Origin: Sophora flavescens
Taxonomy: Eukaryota > Streptophyta > Magnoliopsida > Fabales > Fabaceae
Reading direction: 5' to 3'
NCBI GenBank assembly: GCA_030762895.1
Contig: CM061066.1
Location: forward strand, 7,096,047-7,160,046
DNA length: 64,000 nucleotides
Below the pieces are notes generated by a model. That model saw nothing but the letters and a program-made list of their open reading frames with translations. It made no database searches and was not told the DNA's origin. This document shows positions 10,503 to 23,151 of the stretch, piece by piece (positions within the stretch are counted from its first letter, which is position 1; every line of letters starts with the position of its first letter). The position numbers and the translations under genes were made by a program.

Positions 10503-11729
10503 GGTTAAATTATATTTTTAGTCTATTATCTTTATTTTAGGTTTTTTTTTTTAGTTTTTATTTCTTTTTGATTTCTTATCTTTATTTTTTGTTTCGTCTT
10601 TTCTATTTAAATTGTGACACACATAGAACTACATTGGTATAACTTTTGCAACAAAGAAATAAAAGAGGGACAATTTTAGAGAAAAAAAGGACCATATTAA
10701 TATAATGTTGGTAAAATAAGGGATCATTTTAAAAAAATAAAAATAAAAAAGAATACTAATATCATACTCTCTGACACGTCTTTTTGTCATTTTTTTTATT
10801 GGCTCAAGTCACGGCTTTTAATTAACCATCTATATAGGTTATCTAAATTTTTTTCCAAGATAAAAATAAATATTATCTCCTTCATCCCGGAACCCCATCA
10901 TTCCCACCCTCACTCTCCAATATCCATCCCCTGTCATAGGAGCGTCCCCAGAACATCCCTTGGTAATTTTTGTCCTTCTTCTCAGATTTACTCCTTCATC
11001 TCTGTACAAATGGGAACTAGGGATTTATATTTTACATGCTATGAAGGATGCTCGTACGGCGGCGGCGACGGTATTGCGGACTCATGGCTGGTGAACAGAG
11101 ATCAGAACTATCCCAGTAAGCTACTGTGGGGGCGAGCGACGGATGGGCGGGGCGGAACCTGATCTGAGAGAAATGGTGGTGTGGTGGTGACGAGGTGAAT
11201 GGCGGAACACGGCGATGGAACAGGGTTGTCCTGGAGGAAGAGGATGACAGCGTGTTTTGAGCTTGAAATAAGGAAACAATATTATAAAGATGAATGAGGG
11301 AAAAGGTTAAATAATGGAGAGTAGAGAGGGGAAGAAGATGATATCACTGTAGCAAAGGAGTTCAGAAGGTGTTTTAATGGTGAAGAATTCGTATCATATG
11401 GTACAAATTTTCCTTGTACTAGCGCTACTGGGTTTGTGAAAGATGGGATGGGGCTCTGGGACGAAGAAGGAGAGAATTTTTCTCTTAAAAAATAATAGTT
11501 AATTAAATTCAAATAACCTGATAGTAGTTAACGGTTACATTGTTTTAAAAGTTGCTGACCTCAACTAATAAATAAGAAAGTAGCAAAAAGAGTAAAAAGA
11601 GTGTGATAGAGTGATTGTTTATATCATTTCTTAAAAATAAAAAAAAATTCAAATTAAAATCTAAAATAAAGATTTTTTTGACAAAAGAAATCTAAAATAA
11701 AGATAAAAACTCAAAAGTATAATTTAATC
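10503..11729. mobile_element. Pack-MULE-like element with a GC-rich passenger
   Basis: The ends GGTTAAATTATATTTTTAG (left) and, in inverse, GATTAAATTATACTTTTGAG (right) continue as matching arms through ATCTTTATTTTAG. Flanks AATTATAAAT (10493-10502) and ATTTATAAAT (11730-11739) form a 10-base duplication with one mismatch, as for Mutator-like elements. Between the arms, about 10870-11470 is much richer in GC than its surroundings (GGCGGCGGCGACGG, GGGCGGGGCGGAACC), with CT-rich text on the minus strand typical of a gene leader. No transposase is present. This is the form of a Pack-MULE carrying a host fragment, which I could not identify. Confidence 0.75.
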
Positions 11730-12150
11730 ATTTATAAATATTATAACATGTATTATTATATAATATACCTTTATGTATAACAATGCATCATGTAACCTGC
11801 TTCAGTTTTTATATACATTTGTTTTAGATTTTGAAAGAATTGATTTTTGAAGAATCAAGGTTAAAAAAATTGATTGTGTTTGGTAACAATATTTTAAAAG
11901 TGGGTTTAGAAGAATTGATTTTGTTTGGATGATAAAGTAAAATCACTTTTGTGGGGCCTACATCTAAAATCAATTATTTTCAACGGAAAAGCTAGAAATT
12001 TTTGCTTCCACAAAACTCAGTTTTGACCCACCAAGAATCAATTATTTTCAACGGAGTTTGGTAAACAAACGCATGACCAGTACCCAGATGCATGAATTGT
12101 TCATGGTACTGTTCATGCGTTTGTTCGGCAATTTTTTTCATGGTACTGTT

Positions 12151-15100
12151 TGTAACACCCCGATTTTCGCTGCTTCGTAATATCGGTAATAAATATATAA
12201 ATATATATTTTTATCCGAGACATAGAAAATGATTTTGGATAAACCAAGGTCATTTCCTTGTTATACTTATTTTCATAAGTTAGGGGAAGTTTGTGGGTTG
12301 AAAATTCAGACGGAAACCGGTCTGCCGTTTTCTGTGTTTTCACTGACAGTAAAAGTTTACTGCTCAGAAGACCTAATTTTAATTCATGAATGAGATGAAA
12401 AATGTTTTTATCGTATTTACTACGATATTGGAAGTTTTGAACATTTTGGTAAAAAAATTAAAATATTATATTTGTTGCGGGCGTATACGTCGAGATATCT
12501 CTAGGAAAAGCTTGCGCCAGATGAATCGAGGAGTCGGCAACGTAGCAGAGATGATGGATTTGACCGACTTGATGAGCATTTATGACGAGTTTATCCGAGT
12601 CATAATGGCCATAATGGCACATTTATGATAAAGTGAAATTTTCCTATGAAATGACCATTTTGCCCTTGTCTTTATATGACAATTGCAAGCAAATGCCATT
12701 GGAAAAGTTGACTAAAGCTTACCCAAAACCCACGGCTCCAAGCCTTCTTCATTAAGTTTGGTTCCTTCTTCATTAAGTTGTTGCCTTCTTCATTAACCAT
12801 TTTCTTCCATTTCCATGTTCTTTTCTTCAAAGTGTTCATAATTCGTCCGATTTTGTCTAGCAATTCTGACCAGTTTCTATTTTTAATCTCGCAAAACTTT
12901 CACCATGAAAGATGTTCATCTTTCTCTCTTCTTTCCAACGACATAAAGATAATCCAAAACGGACAAGTATGTTGAGATATCTACTCAAAATACTAAAATT
13001 GTTCTAAACACTAACTATGTTCATCTTCTCCCTTAAGTTTCTTAAGAACACCATAAGAAAACCTTGAAGAACATCATCCAAACTTTTTTTTCTTGGATCA
13101 TCAAGAGGTAATAACTTATTCTCTTGTCATTTAAATCATTTCTCTTCATCACTTTTGTAGATTCATGACTTAGATCAACATGTTCTTCATTTGTTCAAAG
13201 TTCATGGAACTAGATTCAAAAATTCATAACTAATTCTAGAAAAATCCTTTTCACATGAAACCAATTGCTATGATCTTATAATCATCTCTATTTTCATCAT
13301 CTAGAAGCACAAGATCATGAGAAATTTCTTTCCCTAAAATCTAGACTGGGCCGAACCTAGGTTAAAGTTGTGTTCTTAGGTTTTGTTTCAATTTCATGTC
13401 TTGATTCATGATTATATCTTGATAGTTCTTGTATTCAAGTATATAGAAGATCAAAAATCAAACTTGAGCCTATTTGTTTCTTCAAAAACCGAAACCCTAG
13501 GTATGATCACTTAATGATTTTGTGATTCAAAAGTTGTTGTAATCTTTGAATCCAACTCTAAGCTTTGTATGTTGATTAAATTCAAGAGTTGATGAAATTT
13601 TAAAACTTCTAGCCTATTGATCTTGAGAAAGCCGAACACTAGTTCTTATAACTAGATGGGTTTAGTTCATTATTCTTAGTTCATAATCATGGTTAAAGTG
13701 ATTAATCATGCTTAAGTAACTTATGGATCATTAATCTCTAAGTTAATCAAATTTTAAGTTTCCTAACCTAGAAAATTGGGTGAAGCCGAACCCTACCCCC
13801 ATTGATTTAAGTGTGTTGTTGTTTGATTTTGATTTATTTTGGTTGCAATTCGTTATGAAGGAATCGATCGGGTTGGTTTGACCTAAAGCCGATGGAGGAA
13901 ACCGGATCAAATCGGGAGATTATTTGAAACCCTTAGTTCGAGTCTTCAACAGGTAAGGGGAGCTTACCTGAGGGATTTTTCTCTATAACTATTTGTGTGT
14001 AGTGTGATTTATATGAATTATATGTGGTTGTGGTTATTTGTTTATGTGGCTTACGTTGTGTTGTTTATCTGTGTATCGGTGATTTATCTGCTCTTAATTT
14101 ATTTAATTATCCGCAGTAGTATATTATGTTGCTATGATGCATGATCTGCCTGGTGATATAATTATGATGATGTTGTTGACCGATGAATGTTGAATGTTGT
14201 TTGAGAGGCCTGACAGTGGTCAGTGCACAACCGATTAATCAGATAAAAGATTTAATAAGTTGTGAAAATTATATTCAACGTTTTATGGGAAATGTTGGAA
14301 TATAATAATGGTGGAAAATATTATTTTGGAAAAATAATGAGTTTTTGAGAACTATTATTATTTTAATAATTTATCAGTGTAAAAGAAATTTATGAGTCAT
14401 GGTGAGAGCGTAACCGTGAATTTTTTTTAGTACTGCTAATTTTTATGCAAGAAATTCCGAAATATTATAAAAAGTTATTTTGTGAAATTAATATTCAAAA
14501 ATACTTTATAAAAATAAAAATAAAAATAATACAATAATAATATAAAATAAAAAGTCAAAGTTTGACTTTAAAAATATTTTCTTGGAAAATGATTAACGAT
14601 GGCAAGTTTTGAAATTATTTACGGTGAAAGTTTAAAAATAGCAGTACTTGTTTTGAGAAGAGGTTTAATCGGAATTGATTTAATTTTTAAAGCTGAAGTT
14701 TCAGTAAAAGAGTTTTCAAGTAGAAATGATTTTCTGTAAATGAGTTTTACTAAACGACGATATGGAACTTAATAACCGAGACGTCGGGGTATTAAGGTTC
14801 GTTGTGTTGTAGACTGGGTATCTACGTAAATAAGTTAAAACGTTTTGAGAAGTTTTCTATTACCACGAACCTAAGACTGATTGCAACGGTCTAAGGGCTT
14901 CGTGATTGAGCACTCGGACTTTGAGGTCCTGTGTTGTTAATAAAAGTTGTAAAGATGTTGAAAACGATGATGCTTTTGAGAGCATTCGAGGTTGAAAACA
15001 ATGATGCTTTTGAGAGCATTCAATGTTGAAAACGATGATAAGTTGAAAGCTTTTGAGAGCTTTGATGTTTAAAAACGATGATGGGTCGAAAGCTTTTGAG

Positions 15101-16013
15101 AGCTTTGACAAATAAAGATATAGCACAAAGAAAAGTGTTGAGAACAAAAGGTTTTTATTGCATGCATTTGGCAGATGTGCCATGATCAAACAAGTGATTA
15201 CCATGTGGCGTCATGGTAGATCATAAAGATGTTCTTATTGTGCCTAGTGGACAATGAGGCCCCATCTACGTTGTCACACCTGTGCCATGATGTTGGACAG
15301 TGTGTGATGGGTTTTGGCTGTGTGCCTGTGACTGCGTGTTTGTGACTGCGTGTCTGTGGCCGTGTGCCTGTAACTATCGAGTCTGATCAACTCACCACGA
15401 GGTTGGAGATATCTCATGAGATTAGGTATGAATGTCAGATGATGTTTTGAAGTGTTCATGCATAGTTTTTCAACGTTGATGTTTGGGGTGTGAAACCCAT
15501 TGATAAACGATGTGATATAATATGAATGAGTATGTTGTTATAAATATGTATATGTGTATGTGCCTTCTTTTGTGTTGCGCATTTAGTTATGGTAATAAAT
15601 CTGTATATTGGTGTCTCACCCTTACAACACATCTCAGAGATGTACAAGGGGTATGATCCCTACACGAAGAAGAAGGCTGTCTAGTTGGAAGCGTGTTGTG
15701 CTGCTCTAGTTGGCGGTAGTGTCTGTTAGTTACGACCAGCTTAGGTCCTATTATGTTTTGAAGATAAAACTGATGTTGATTTAGGTATGAAAATATATGA
15801 GGCAGTATAGTTGTAAGATTTATATACATTGTGTTGTTAAGTGTGTTTTGATTAAGTTGTTATTGTTATGAGGTTAAAAAAGAAAAAAAAAATTATCACC
15901 ATATTTTCAAAAGATGAACGTTGAGAAAATATTATTTTCCGAAAGTAATCATCAAATTAAGTTTTATTTCCGTAAACGGGTAACCATGTGATGACTGAGT
16001 TTAGGGTGTCACA
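12151..16013 (+). mobile_element. solo LTR, long-LTR gypsy family 1 (Tekay/Del-like), copy A
   Basis: It opens TGTAACACCCCGATTTTCGC and closes GAGTTTAGGGTGTCACA. A perfect 5-base TSD, CTGTT, stands at 12146-12150 and 16014-16018. Length 3863 bases, with no internal region. Inner landmarks shared with the other copies are the CTGACAGTGGTCAGTGCACA phrase near 14211, ACCGAGACGTCGGGGTA near 14779 and CTCACCCTTACAA near 15614. Very long LTRs beginning TGTAACACC fit Tekay/Del chromoviruses; the lineage is inferred from LTR form and from the PPT context of the related copy C. ORFs inside are unrelated between copies and are not genes. Confidence 0.9.
14945..15112. repeat. short tandem repeats within LTR copy A
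   Basis: Four to five degenerate units of about 35-45 bases built on AACGATGATGCTTTTGAGAG and GAAAGCTTTTGAGAGCTTTG. The same region is expanded differently in copy D (38930-39110). Confidence 0.8.
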
Positions 16014-16372
16014 CTGTTCATGTGTTTGTTTGGCAATTTTTTTCAATTTAGGGTCACTGTTCATGCATCAGGATACTGCTCATGCGTTTGTTTACGAAAC
16101 TCTATTGGAAATAATTGATTCCTGGTGGGTCAAAACTGAGTTTTGTGGAAGCAAAAATTTCTAGCTTTCTGTTGAAAATAATTGATTCTAGATGTAGGGC
16201 CCACAAAATTCTACATATTTACACTTCAAAAGTGATTTTACTTTCATCCAAACAAAATCAATTCTTCTAAACCCACTTTTAAAATATTGTTACAAAAAAC
16301 AATCAATTTTTTAATCTTGATTCTTCCAAAATTAATCCTTCTAAAATCAATTATATTAAAATCTAACACAAA

Positions 16373-17490
16373 CGGACAGTCGTTAGAGACCAAGAGCACA
16401 AACTGGCTAGGAGCAGAGCATTATTCCGTGTCCCTTCATATGTGGCAGTATCGCACTGAAAAATGAAAATTTTCAAGCTAAAAAACAATGGCCTCTCGTC
16501 ACCCTTTTCATACGGTCCAGATTGTAACAAGAGATAAAGAGCATTATCATATTTAACACCAACTATTAAAAGTGAAATATAGAATCACATTTATTATTTC
16601 CCAAATCAAACCCACAAACAATAATCGTTTAAAACAAAAAAAAGTCTCTCACCTTGAAGCTTACACCAAAAAAGATGACAAACTAAGGAGGAATAAGATA
16701 ATACTAAGATTTTTTTTATAGGCCAATTGATTAGAAACTAGTGGGTTAGTAGTTAGAGTGGGTGGGGGAAGGGATCGAATCCCTTGGCTACTACTTGAGC
16801 CACCTATGGACGAAGATAATACAAGATTGAAACCTTTAGAAAGATTGAGAGTTCCTTTATAACTTTTTCTTCATGCACAAGATGAGTTGAATTAATCTAG
16901 TTAATAAGGGTGTGTCAAATATGCGCCAACATATCTTGATCTTAAAATCATAAATAATTTTTTAAATATTTCTCAAAGCATTTTTTTATCACAGTACAAT
17001 TTATTAATTAAAAGCACATTTATAAATAAAAAATTATCTTGTACAGCTTCATATAAAGAGTAATTTTTTAATTATTGATCATAATTTCATTTAAACATAT
17101 AATTTTAAATTATTAAAATTACTAGATATTACACATATTTTGAGCTATATGCACATGGGGACCAAAACCATTTGGAAGAGAACATATTGAGCTACAACTT
17201 GTATGGAGATCACAAATAAAAAATAGGTTGTTTAGGATGTCATTTCTGCCTTGGAAATTTACTTGCAAAATTTGTGGTTTATTAGGCCAAACTTTCTCAT
17301 TTGAGTCCTAATTGGAGCATTTGTGGATTCATTTTGCAGTTGGGCCAAAAGGTTACGTTTGAGATTATTAAATATGTTAATTTTAATTAGATTAGGGGAT
17401 AGAAAAATGCATCTTCACTCACACATTTAGTTTTTACCTTTTTTTTCTCCATTAAAGAGAACTTTTCTCGTCTTCTTTCTTCCTTCTTTT
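16373..17490. other. unassigned spacer, weak SINE-like trace
   Basis: AT-rich sequence between the split foldback element and the next LTR. At 16740-16795 GTGGGTTAGTAGTTAGAGTG followed by GGGATCGAATCCC loosely recalls pol III A and B boxes, but no TSD or tail was found. No convincing ORF is present. Confidence 0.35.
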
Positions 17491-20400
17491 TTTAAGAGGG
17501 GTAGTAATGTAACACCCTAGTTTTTACACATATGATTAATTATTTTATTTGGATGTTTATGTTTATTTTGTTATGTGGTTTAGTTGAGTAATTAAATTGC
17601 TCTCTTCAAATTATTTTATTGGGTGCGTTAACACTGACTTATTTCAGTGAATGCACGCTTATTAGACAATAATTTATGTTATTGTCACTATTATTACCAG
17701 TACAGAAAAATATTTTAAATAATATGATTAAGAGAAAATCATTTTCATATTTTCATTCTATTTAATTTTAGAGTTGGAAATAAACTAGTTTGACATCAAT
17801 CGGAGATTAAATTTTGGACCGGGTATTTTCTTAGTTGATCAGTTCAACTATTAATCTTTACTCTAATTTGAATTTCGAAATCATATCTTTATCAATATTT
17901 ATTTTTAGATTCCAAAAAGTAAAAACATGTTTATTTTAGGCCTAATATTTATCACTCATTTTGTACCCACTTATACAAAAAAAATCAGATTTTTCTCTCT
18001 CCTATTTCTACCCAAAACCCGTAACCCCTCCCCCTCACTTTCTTCTTTTCTTCTCTGCTCTCTTTCTTTCTCTTTCTCCTTCTTTCTCTCTTCTTCTTCT
18101 TCCTTCCACTTTAACTTCATCTTCCTCCTTCCTCTCACCATGGCAGCGTCGCCTGGAAGCTAGCCGGAGCCGCGCGACCACCACGTTCGGTTTGAGCTCA
18201 GCCCGTACCTCAGTCCCACACTCGCGTCCCTGCTCGTGCGAACGCGCCATCTCCGTCGCACGAAGGCCACTCCATTGCGGTGGGCCACGTCATCGTCGTG
18301 GTAGAGCCCTTGCTCGCTGTCAATGGTGGTTCAACCACCATTCTCTCCTTCTTCCTTGTGCTGTTCGTGCATAAGCTTGCAGAACCAGCATTCAAAGCTG
18401 CTCGCCGGAGCTGTTGTGATGCCGTCACCACTGTACCCCAAGACATCCATCGTGTCCCTCTCCTTCTTCCACCTTGGGTAAGTTGTTTTCCCTATGTTTC
18501 ACTCTTTCTTTCATTTTCCCCCAAATTGATTTGAAACCCTAACCCTAGCCTTTTTAATTCAGCTTCCAATCTTGAAATTGAAGCTTGTTTTATGCTATTG
18601 GGACTATGAGTTTGTGTTTCCCTAAACCAATTTCATTATTCTTTAATTAAAATGAGTTTTCCCCAAATTGTATTTAGGAGCCCTAAACCCCAATTTGATT
18701 TTATTTGAATTTGGTTCTGTTTTTGTGAAATTAATTATGATTTAGTGCAATTAGGACTCTTAATGGATGATTCCCAAGTTCTCTTTCATGATCCTTTAAT
18801 CAAAACAAAGTTTCCTTAAAGGGTATTGTGAAGCGTAAGCTTCAAACATGATTTTCTTTGAAAATAACCTTATTTGATAATAAGATTAAGTGTTTAGATC
18901 AAATTAGAATGTGTGTTTGATCATGTGTAATTGATTTCTTGATTTCTGGTTGTTGCGCGTTGTTGGATTCCTTCTCTGAGACATTTGACATGGCTATGCT
19001 TGCTTGATGGAGTAGATATAAGCTAACGTGAGCATTAAGACGAGGATCCTTTACTTGTCTTCAAAGGTAAGGGGAGCTTGCCTGGGGGATTTTTCTCAAT
19101 AACCATTTACTTTTAGTGTAGTTTGTATAATTTATATGGTTGTGGTTATCTGTTTATCTGGTTTACGTTGTGTTGTTTATCTGAGTATCGTTGTCTGATC
19201 TGCTTTTAAATTATTTGATTATCTGTAGTTGTATATTATATTGCTATGATGCATGATCTTCCTGGTGATATAATTCTGATAATTGTTGTTGAATGTTGTT
19301 TGTGAGTGTTGTTTGAGAAGCCTGACAGTGGTCAGTGCACAACCGATTAATCAGATAAAAGCTTTAATAAGCTGTGCAAATTATATTCAATGTTTTATGG
19401 GAAATGTTGGAATATAATAGTGGTGGAAAATATTAATTGGTAAAAATAATGAGTTTTGAGAAATATTATTATTTTATTGATTTATTAGTGTAAAAGTAAT
19501 TTATGAGTCACAATGAGAGCGAAACTGTGAAAATATTTTTGTACTGCAAATTTTTTTTTCGTAAGAAACTTTGCACTATTATAAAAAGTTATTTTATGAA
19601 AATAATTGTTGAAAATAAGTTACTTATGATTTTAGAAAATTGTTTAAGTAGAAAAAGCTAAGTTTTGGCTTAAAAAGCTTTAAAAGTGATAATTGATGGC
19701 AGATTTGGAAAAGTGTAGAAGGCAAATGTTTGAAACGACAGTACATATTTTAAGAAAGTTAAAACCTCAAGTGACTCACCTTTGTGAAAACTAAGTTTTA
19801 CTATTTAAGGATTTTATTAATGAATTTCCAATTTGAAAAGAATTTTTGAAAACCAAAAATAAATTCAACCGTGTTGAAAGTGGTGTGGAACTTAGTAACC
19901 GAGACGTCGTGGTACTAAGGTTCTGCGTTGTGATGGACTCGGGGTCATTTGGACTTTGAGGTCCTATACCATATACGTGGTGTATCCCGTATTGAAACAT
20001 TGAAGATGTTTTCTAGTACCACGAACCTAAGACTGGTGCATCGGTCGAGAGGTGTCGTGATTAAGCACTCGGACTGTGAGGTCCTGTGTTGTAATGAAAG
20101 TTTTAAAGGTGTTTTAAAACTATGTGAGTCGTATGCCATTTTGAGCTTCGGCAAAGAAAGATTGAACACAAAGAAAAGAACAAAACAAAAGTGTTTTGCA
20201 TGCATTGGCAGACATGCCCGCGGTTCGATGTATTAATTACCAGCGGCGAAAGGTAATTCTTACTGTGTTTTTCTCATGTGCCTAGTGAGGACATTTGAGA
20301 CCCCAACTTCGTTGCTATTGGTGCCCTGAGTATGGACAGTAGCAATGTGTTTGGCTGCGTGCCTGGCCTTGTGTGCCTGTGTGGATGGGAAGAGGCTGGG

Positions 20401-20988
20401 TGCCTAGTGGCAGTGTGCCAAGTTAGCCAGTGTGGCTATAGAGTCTGATCAACTCATTATATGTTGGGATATCTCATGAGATTAGGACGAAATTAGATGA
20501 TGAATATGAAGTGTCATGCATAATTTTAAATCGATGGTGTTTGGGATGTTAAACCCATTGATAAACTATTTTCTTATAAATGCTTGTGTGATAAATGTAT
20601 ATGTGTTATGTGGTGTCGTGCATTTAGTTATTGCGTTAAATCCATATATTGGCGTCTCACCCTTACAGATATTTCAGGTTTCTTCTGGTTCGCTATCGTA
20701 CCTTGGGTACTTTAGTACCGATGGTGCAGAGGAGTCTTTCTAAATCACTCAGAGACTTAGATCTAGTTGCTTGATGAAGTACTTGATTGTGGAATGATCA
20801 CGTGAGTTTTCCTCAGGAATAACTTCTAGAATGACCAGCTTAGGGTTTGAGACTTAGATTATTTTTGATAAGTATGTATGAGTATGGCTCAGAGAGCCTT
20901 TATTTTAAAATGGAATGTTTATGGCTCGAAGAGCATATCTTTTGAATGAAAATCTAAGTTGTTCCTTTTGGTCTTGTACAGCTTATGG

Positions 20989-21034
<46 letters not shown>

Positions 21035-21390
21035 ATATTACTGCCTAGTTGTATTTGGTGTAAATGGAATTCTGGAATGAAAATGTAATTATTTTAGCAG
21101 GTGTTCTTTTACCTGGGATGTCCGATTCATCGAGGAGACTCTGTCATTAAATTTTCGTAAAAATACTAGCTTTTATTCAAGTATATTCTTTAAATTAAAT
21201 AGGCTTGTCAGGCTATGATAGTAAGTCTGTGTGCCGATCAAGGCTTGGGTATGGAGTCGTGACAAAATTTTATACCCAATTTCAGACACTTATGTACTTA
21301 TATAAATTATTTTCTGAAAGCACCATCAAATTATCTTTTAATTTAAAATCCGCATGTGTTACGTAAGTAATGCCCAAGGGGGGTGTTACA
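17491..21390 (+). mobile_element. 3' LTR with polypurine tract of a truncated gypsy element, copy B
   Basis: The LTR runs from TGTAACACCCTAGTTTTTAC (17508) to AAGGGGGGTGTTACA (21390), 3883 bases. Just upstream, 17491-17507 reads TTTAAGAGGGGTAGTAA, the same purine-rich tract that precedes the 3' LTR of copy C (inverse at 32733-32749). Upstream of that the match to the copy C interior stops, so the body is lost; there is no 5-base TSD. A GC-rich block (about 18141-18477) ends in CCACCTTGG/GTAAGT, a good splice donor. Middle and end parts resemble different families (see findings). Short ORFs at 17927-18534 are not conserved in copy C. Confidence 0.85.
20991..21032. repeat. TA microsatellite inside LTR copy B
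   Basis: About 19 TA units. The corresponding place in copy C (near 29390-29400) has no expansion. Confidence 0.9.
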
Positions 21391-21408
21391 TCCCCCCCCC
21401 CCCCCCCC
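21391..21408. repeat. poly-C tract at the end of LTR copy B
   Basis: T followed by 17 C directly after the LTR terminus GGGGGGTGTTACA. Comparable C/G runs sit at the end of copies C and F. Confidence 0.9.
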
Positions 21409-21815
21409 AATTCATGGAGGGTCAGGCCTTTTTAATAAATCCTTGGGATTTGATACTCTTAATAGTTAATTATGAAATTTGTTTTCTTTGTTTCATTTTT
21501 CGTTCTTAATTTTTTTTTCCCTCTTAATTGTTTGAATCTAGATTGAATAGCTTCTTTTTGTTTGAATTTTTCATATGATGCTTAATTACCACAGTTTTGA
21601 GGCTGATTTTTCAGAGATTAAATGATGCATTGAAGGTGTTTAGTGTATTGTTTATGTGAAACGGAAACCCATCCCTACTACGTGAATTTTTTTTAGATGG
21701 ACTTAATTAAAATAAGAAGGGGAACTAAAGAAACCCAATTTATAGTAATATCTTGTGTAGCCTTTACTTTTTGGGAGATATTAGTCTATCATTTTTGGGT
21801 TTTATCAAATACTAT

Positions 21816-21878
<63 letters not shown>

Positions 21879-23151
21879 TATATATATAAAGTAAGGTGAC
21901 AAGTTAACATAAATTTATTAATAAAATAAAAAATAAAACAAGAATATGGGGGACAAAAACCAAAACCCATGCAAAATAAATGAGAATCAAGCATACCTAG
22001 AATTAGGTTTTTTATTCAGTCTCAGATTATACTTCTTCTGAGATTTGAACTTAACCACGGTATAACCATCATGAGCAATATTATCATTATTCTGCTCTCC
22101 TTCCTTAGAAGTACTTGTATCATTTTGCTTTTCCAACCAAACAGATAAAACATTAAAATCATAATGAGATAGAGGTATAACATCAACCTCTTTGCATAAC
22201 TGGTGTAAAAGCTCTTCTGAAAATGTAGTCATTCCCGAAATTTAGAGTTAAATATTAAATGGTAGGCATGATGACCAGTGAGAATTTAGAGTCAAGTTAG
22301 GTAGGTTGATATAAGCCTTGGACTAATTAATTTAGATTATTGCTAAACCAGTATGCATGTAAGGGCATAAACTATGTTTCAAAGAGTCGATGCTTGATAT
22401 TTTGATGCATCTTATCTTACCGTATAATAGTAAAGCCGTACAAATATAATATCAAGAACCCAAGGGGTTGTACAACCTCTCTCATACAATCCAAGTGATA
22501 CTAAACTGTATAGCATCTAAGCATATGCTCCTTTCTATTCAACATTAGCTTCATTTTAAGTTAATGTGCTATGCATACCTATATAAAGTAATAGAGCATT
22601 TAGGTAGCGCTTGGTACAAGTTTTATTTTAATATTCTCAAGAATGCATATGTGAGTATGGGAATAAAAGCTTCCCATTTTTTATATAAGTTTTAAAAAAC
22701 TATTATCAGACATAAAATATGCACATGGATAAAATTAATGAATCAGTGTTGAAAACTCTATTCTCAGGTGTGCACATTCCATGAACCAAACGTGACCTTC
22801 AGCTTCATGGATTTGAGGAATTCAACATAGTTTAAGTTGAAAGAATCCCATACTTGGATGGACCTTAGTATATGTTTTAGTTAATTGTGATATTGCCTAT
22901 CTTTCGAAACGATGTTTTATGCACAGTATATGATTTTCAAAATTTAGCATTTCTTTATTTTACGAGTGCATAGTAAGTTATATGGTACAAGTGATGTTAA
23001 TTACTTATTTATCTTTTTAAGATGGGGATGGGCAAAGGTTGATTACAGAAGAGAGAAACTCGTGAGGTGATGAATGATATATATATATATATATATACAC
23101 ACAATTGGTTATGTGAATTGATTTGGTTAGAATTGATTTTGAATTGAAGTG
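21409..23151. other. unassigned, with TA microsatellites
   Basis: AT-rich DNA with a long TA run at 21818-21888 and a shorter one at 23079-23096. The two ORFs across the first run are poly-Ile/Tyr artefacts. Apart from the possible exon at 21987-22232 nothing coding was recognised. Confidence 0.4.
21987..22232 (-). CDS. possible first exon of an unknown gene
   Basis: An 81-codon open frame starting MTTFSEELLHQLCKEVDVIP, acidic then basic towards its end (KFKSQKKYNLRLNKKPNS). The composition is that of a real protein rather than of repeats. It ends near TCTAGGTATGC, which could be a splice donor, so the frame may be an exon of a larger gene or of a mobile element. I do not recognise the family, and no partner exon was found nearby on the minus strand. 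It could still be chance. Confidence 0.3.
   Translation of the reverse strand: MTTFSEELLHQLCKEVDVIPLSHYDFNVLSVWLEKQNDTSTSKEGEQNNDNIAHDGYTVVKFKSQKKYNLRLNKKPNSRYA

Larger units (their letters stand above)
11818..16372. mobile_element. foldback/MITE-like element split by a solo LTR
   Basis: The left arm (about 11818-12110) and right arm (about 16050-16372) are inverse copies of each other: for example TTTGTTTTAGATTTT against AAAATCTAACACAAA, AATCAATTATTTTCAACGGA, and GCTTCCACAAAACTCAGTTT. A central tract with repeated TTCATGCGTTTGTT is interrupted at 12151-16013 by an LTR. Without it the element would be about 690 bases. It carries no ORF. Such hairpin elements with AAATCAATT-rich arms are common in legumes, but I could not fix a TSD. 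Confidence 0.75.

Noticed and set aside
12386..12628. 80-codon plus ORF MNEMKNVFIVFTT...
   Set aside because: Part of the LTR 5' region; the equivalent frames in copies S and D are broken.
14860..15829. Several minus-strand ORFs of 61-114 codons
   Set aside because: All within solo LTR A over tandem repeats; not shared with copies D or S.
17927..18534. ORFs of 71-137 codons in the GC-rich block of LTR B
   Set aside because: The first ATG frame stops after seven codons, and no frame is shared with the homologous block of copy C.
21697..21994. ORFs with poly-(IY) on both strands
   Set aside because: Translation of a TA microsatellite.
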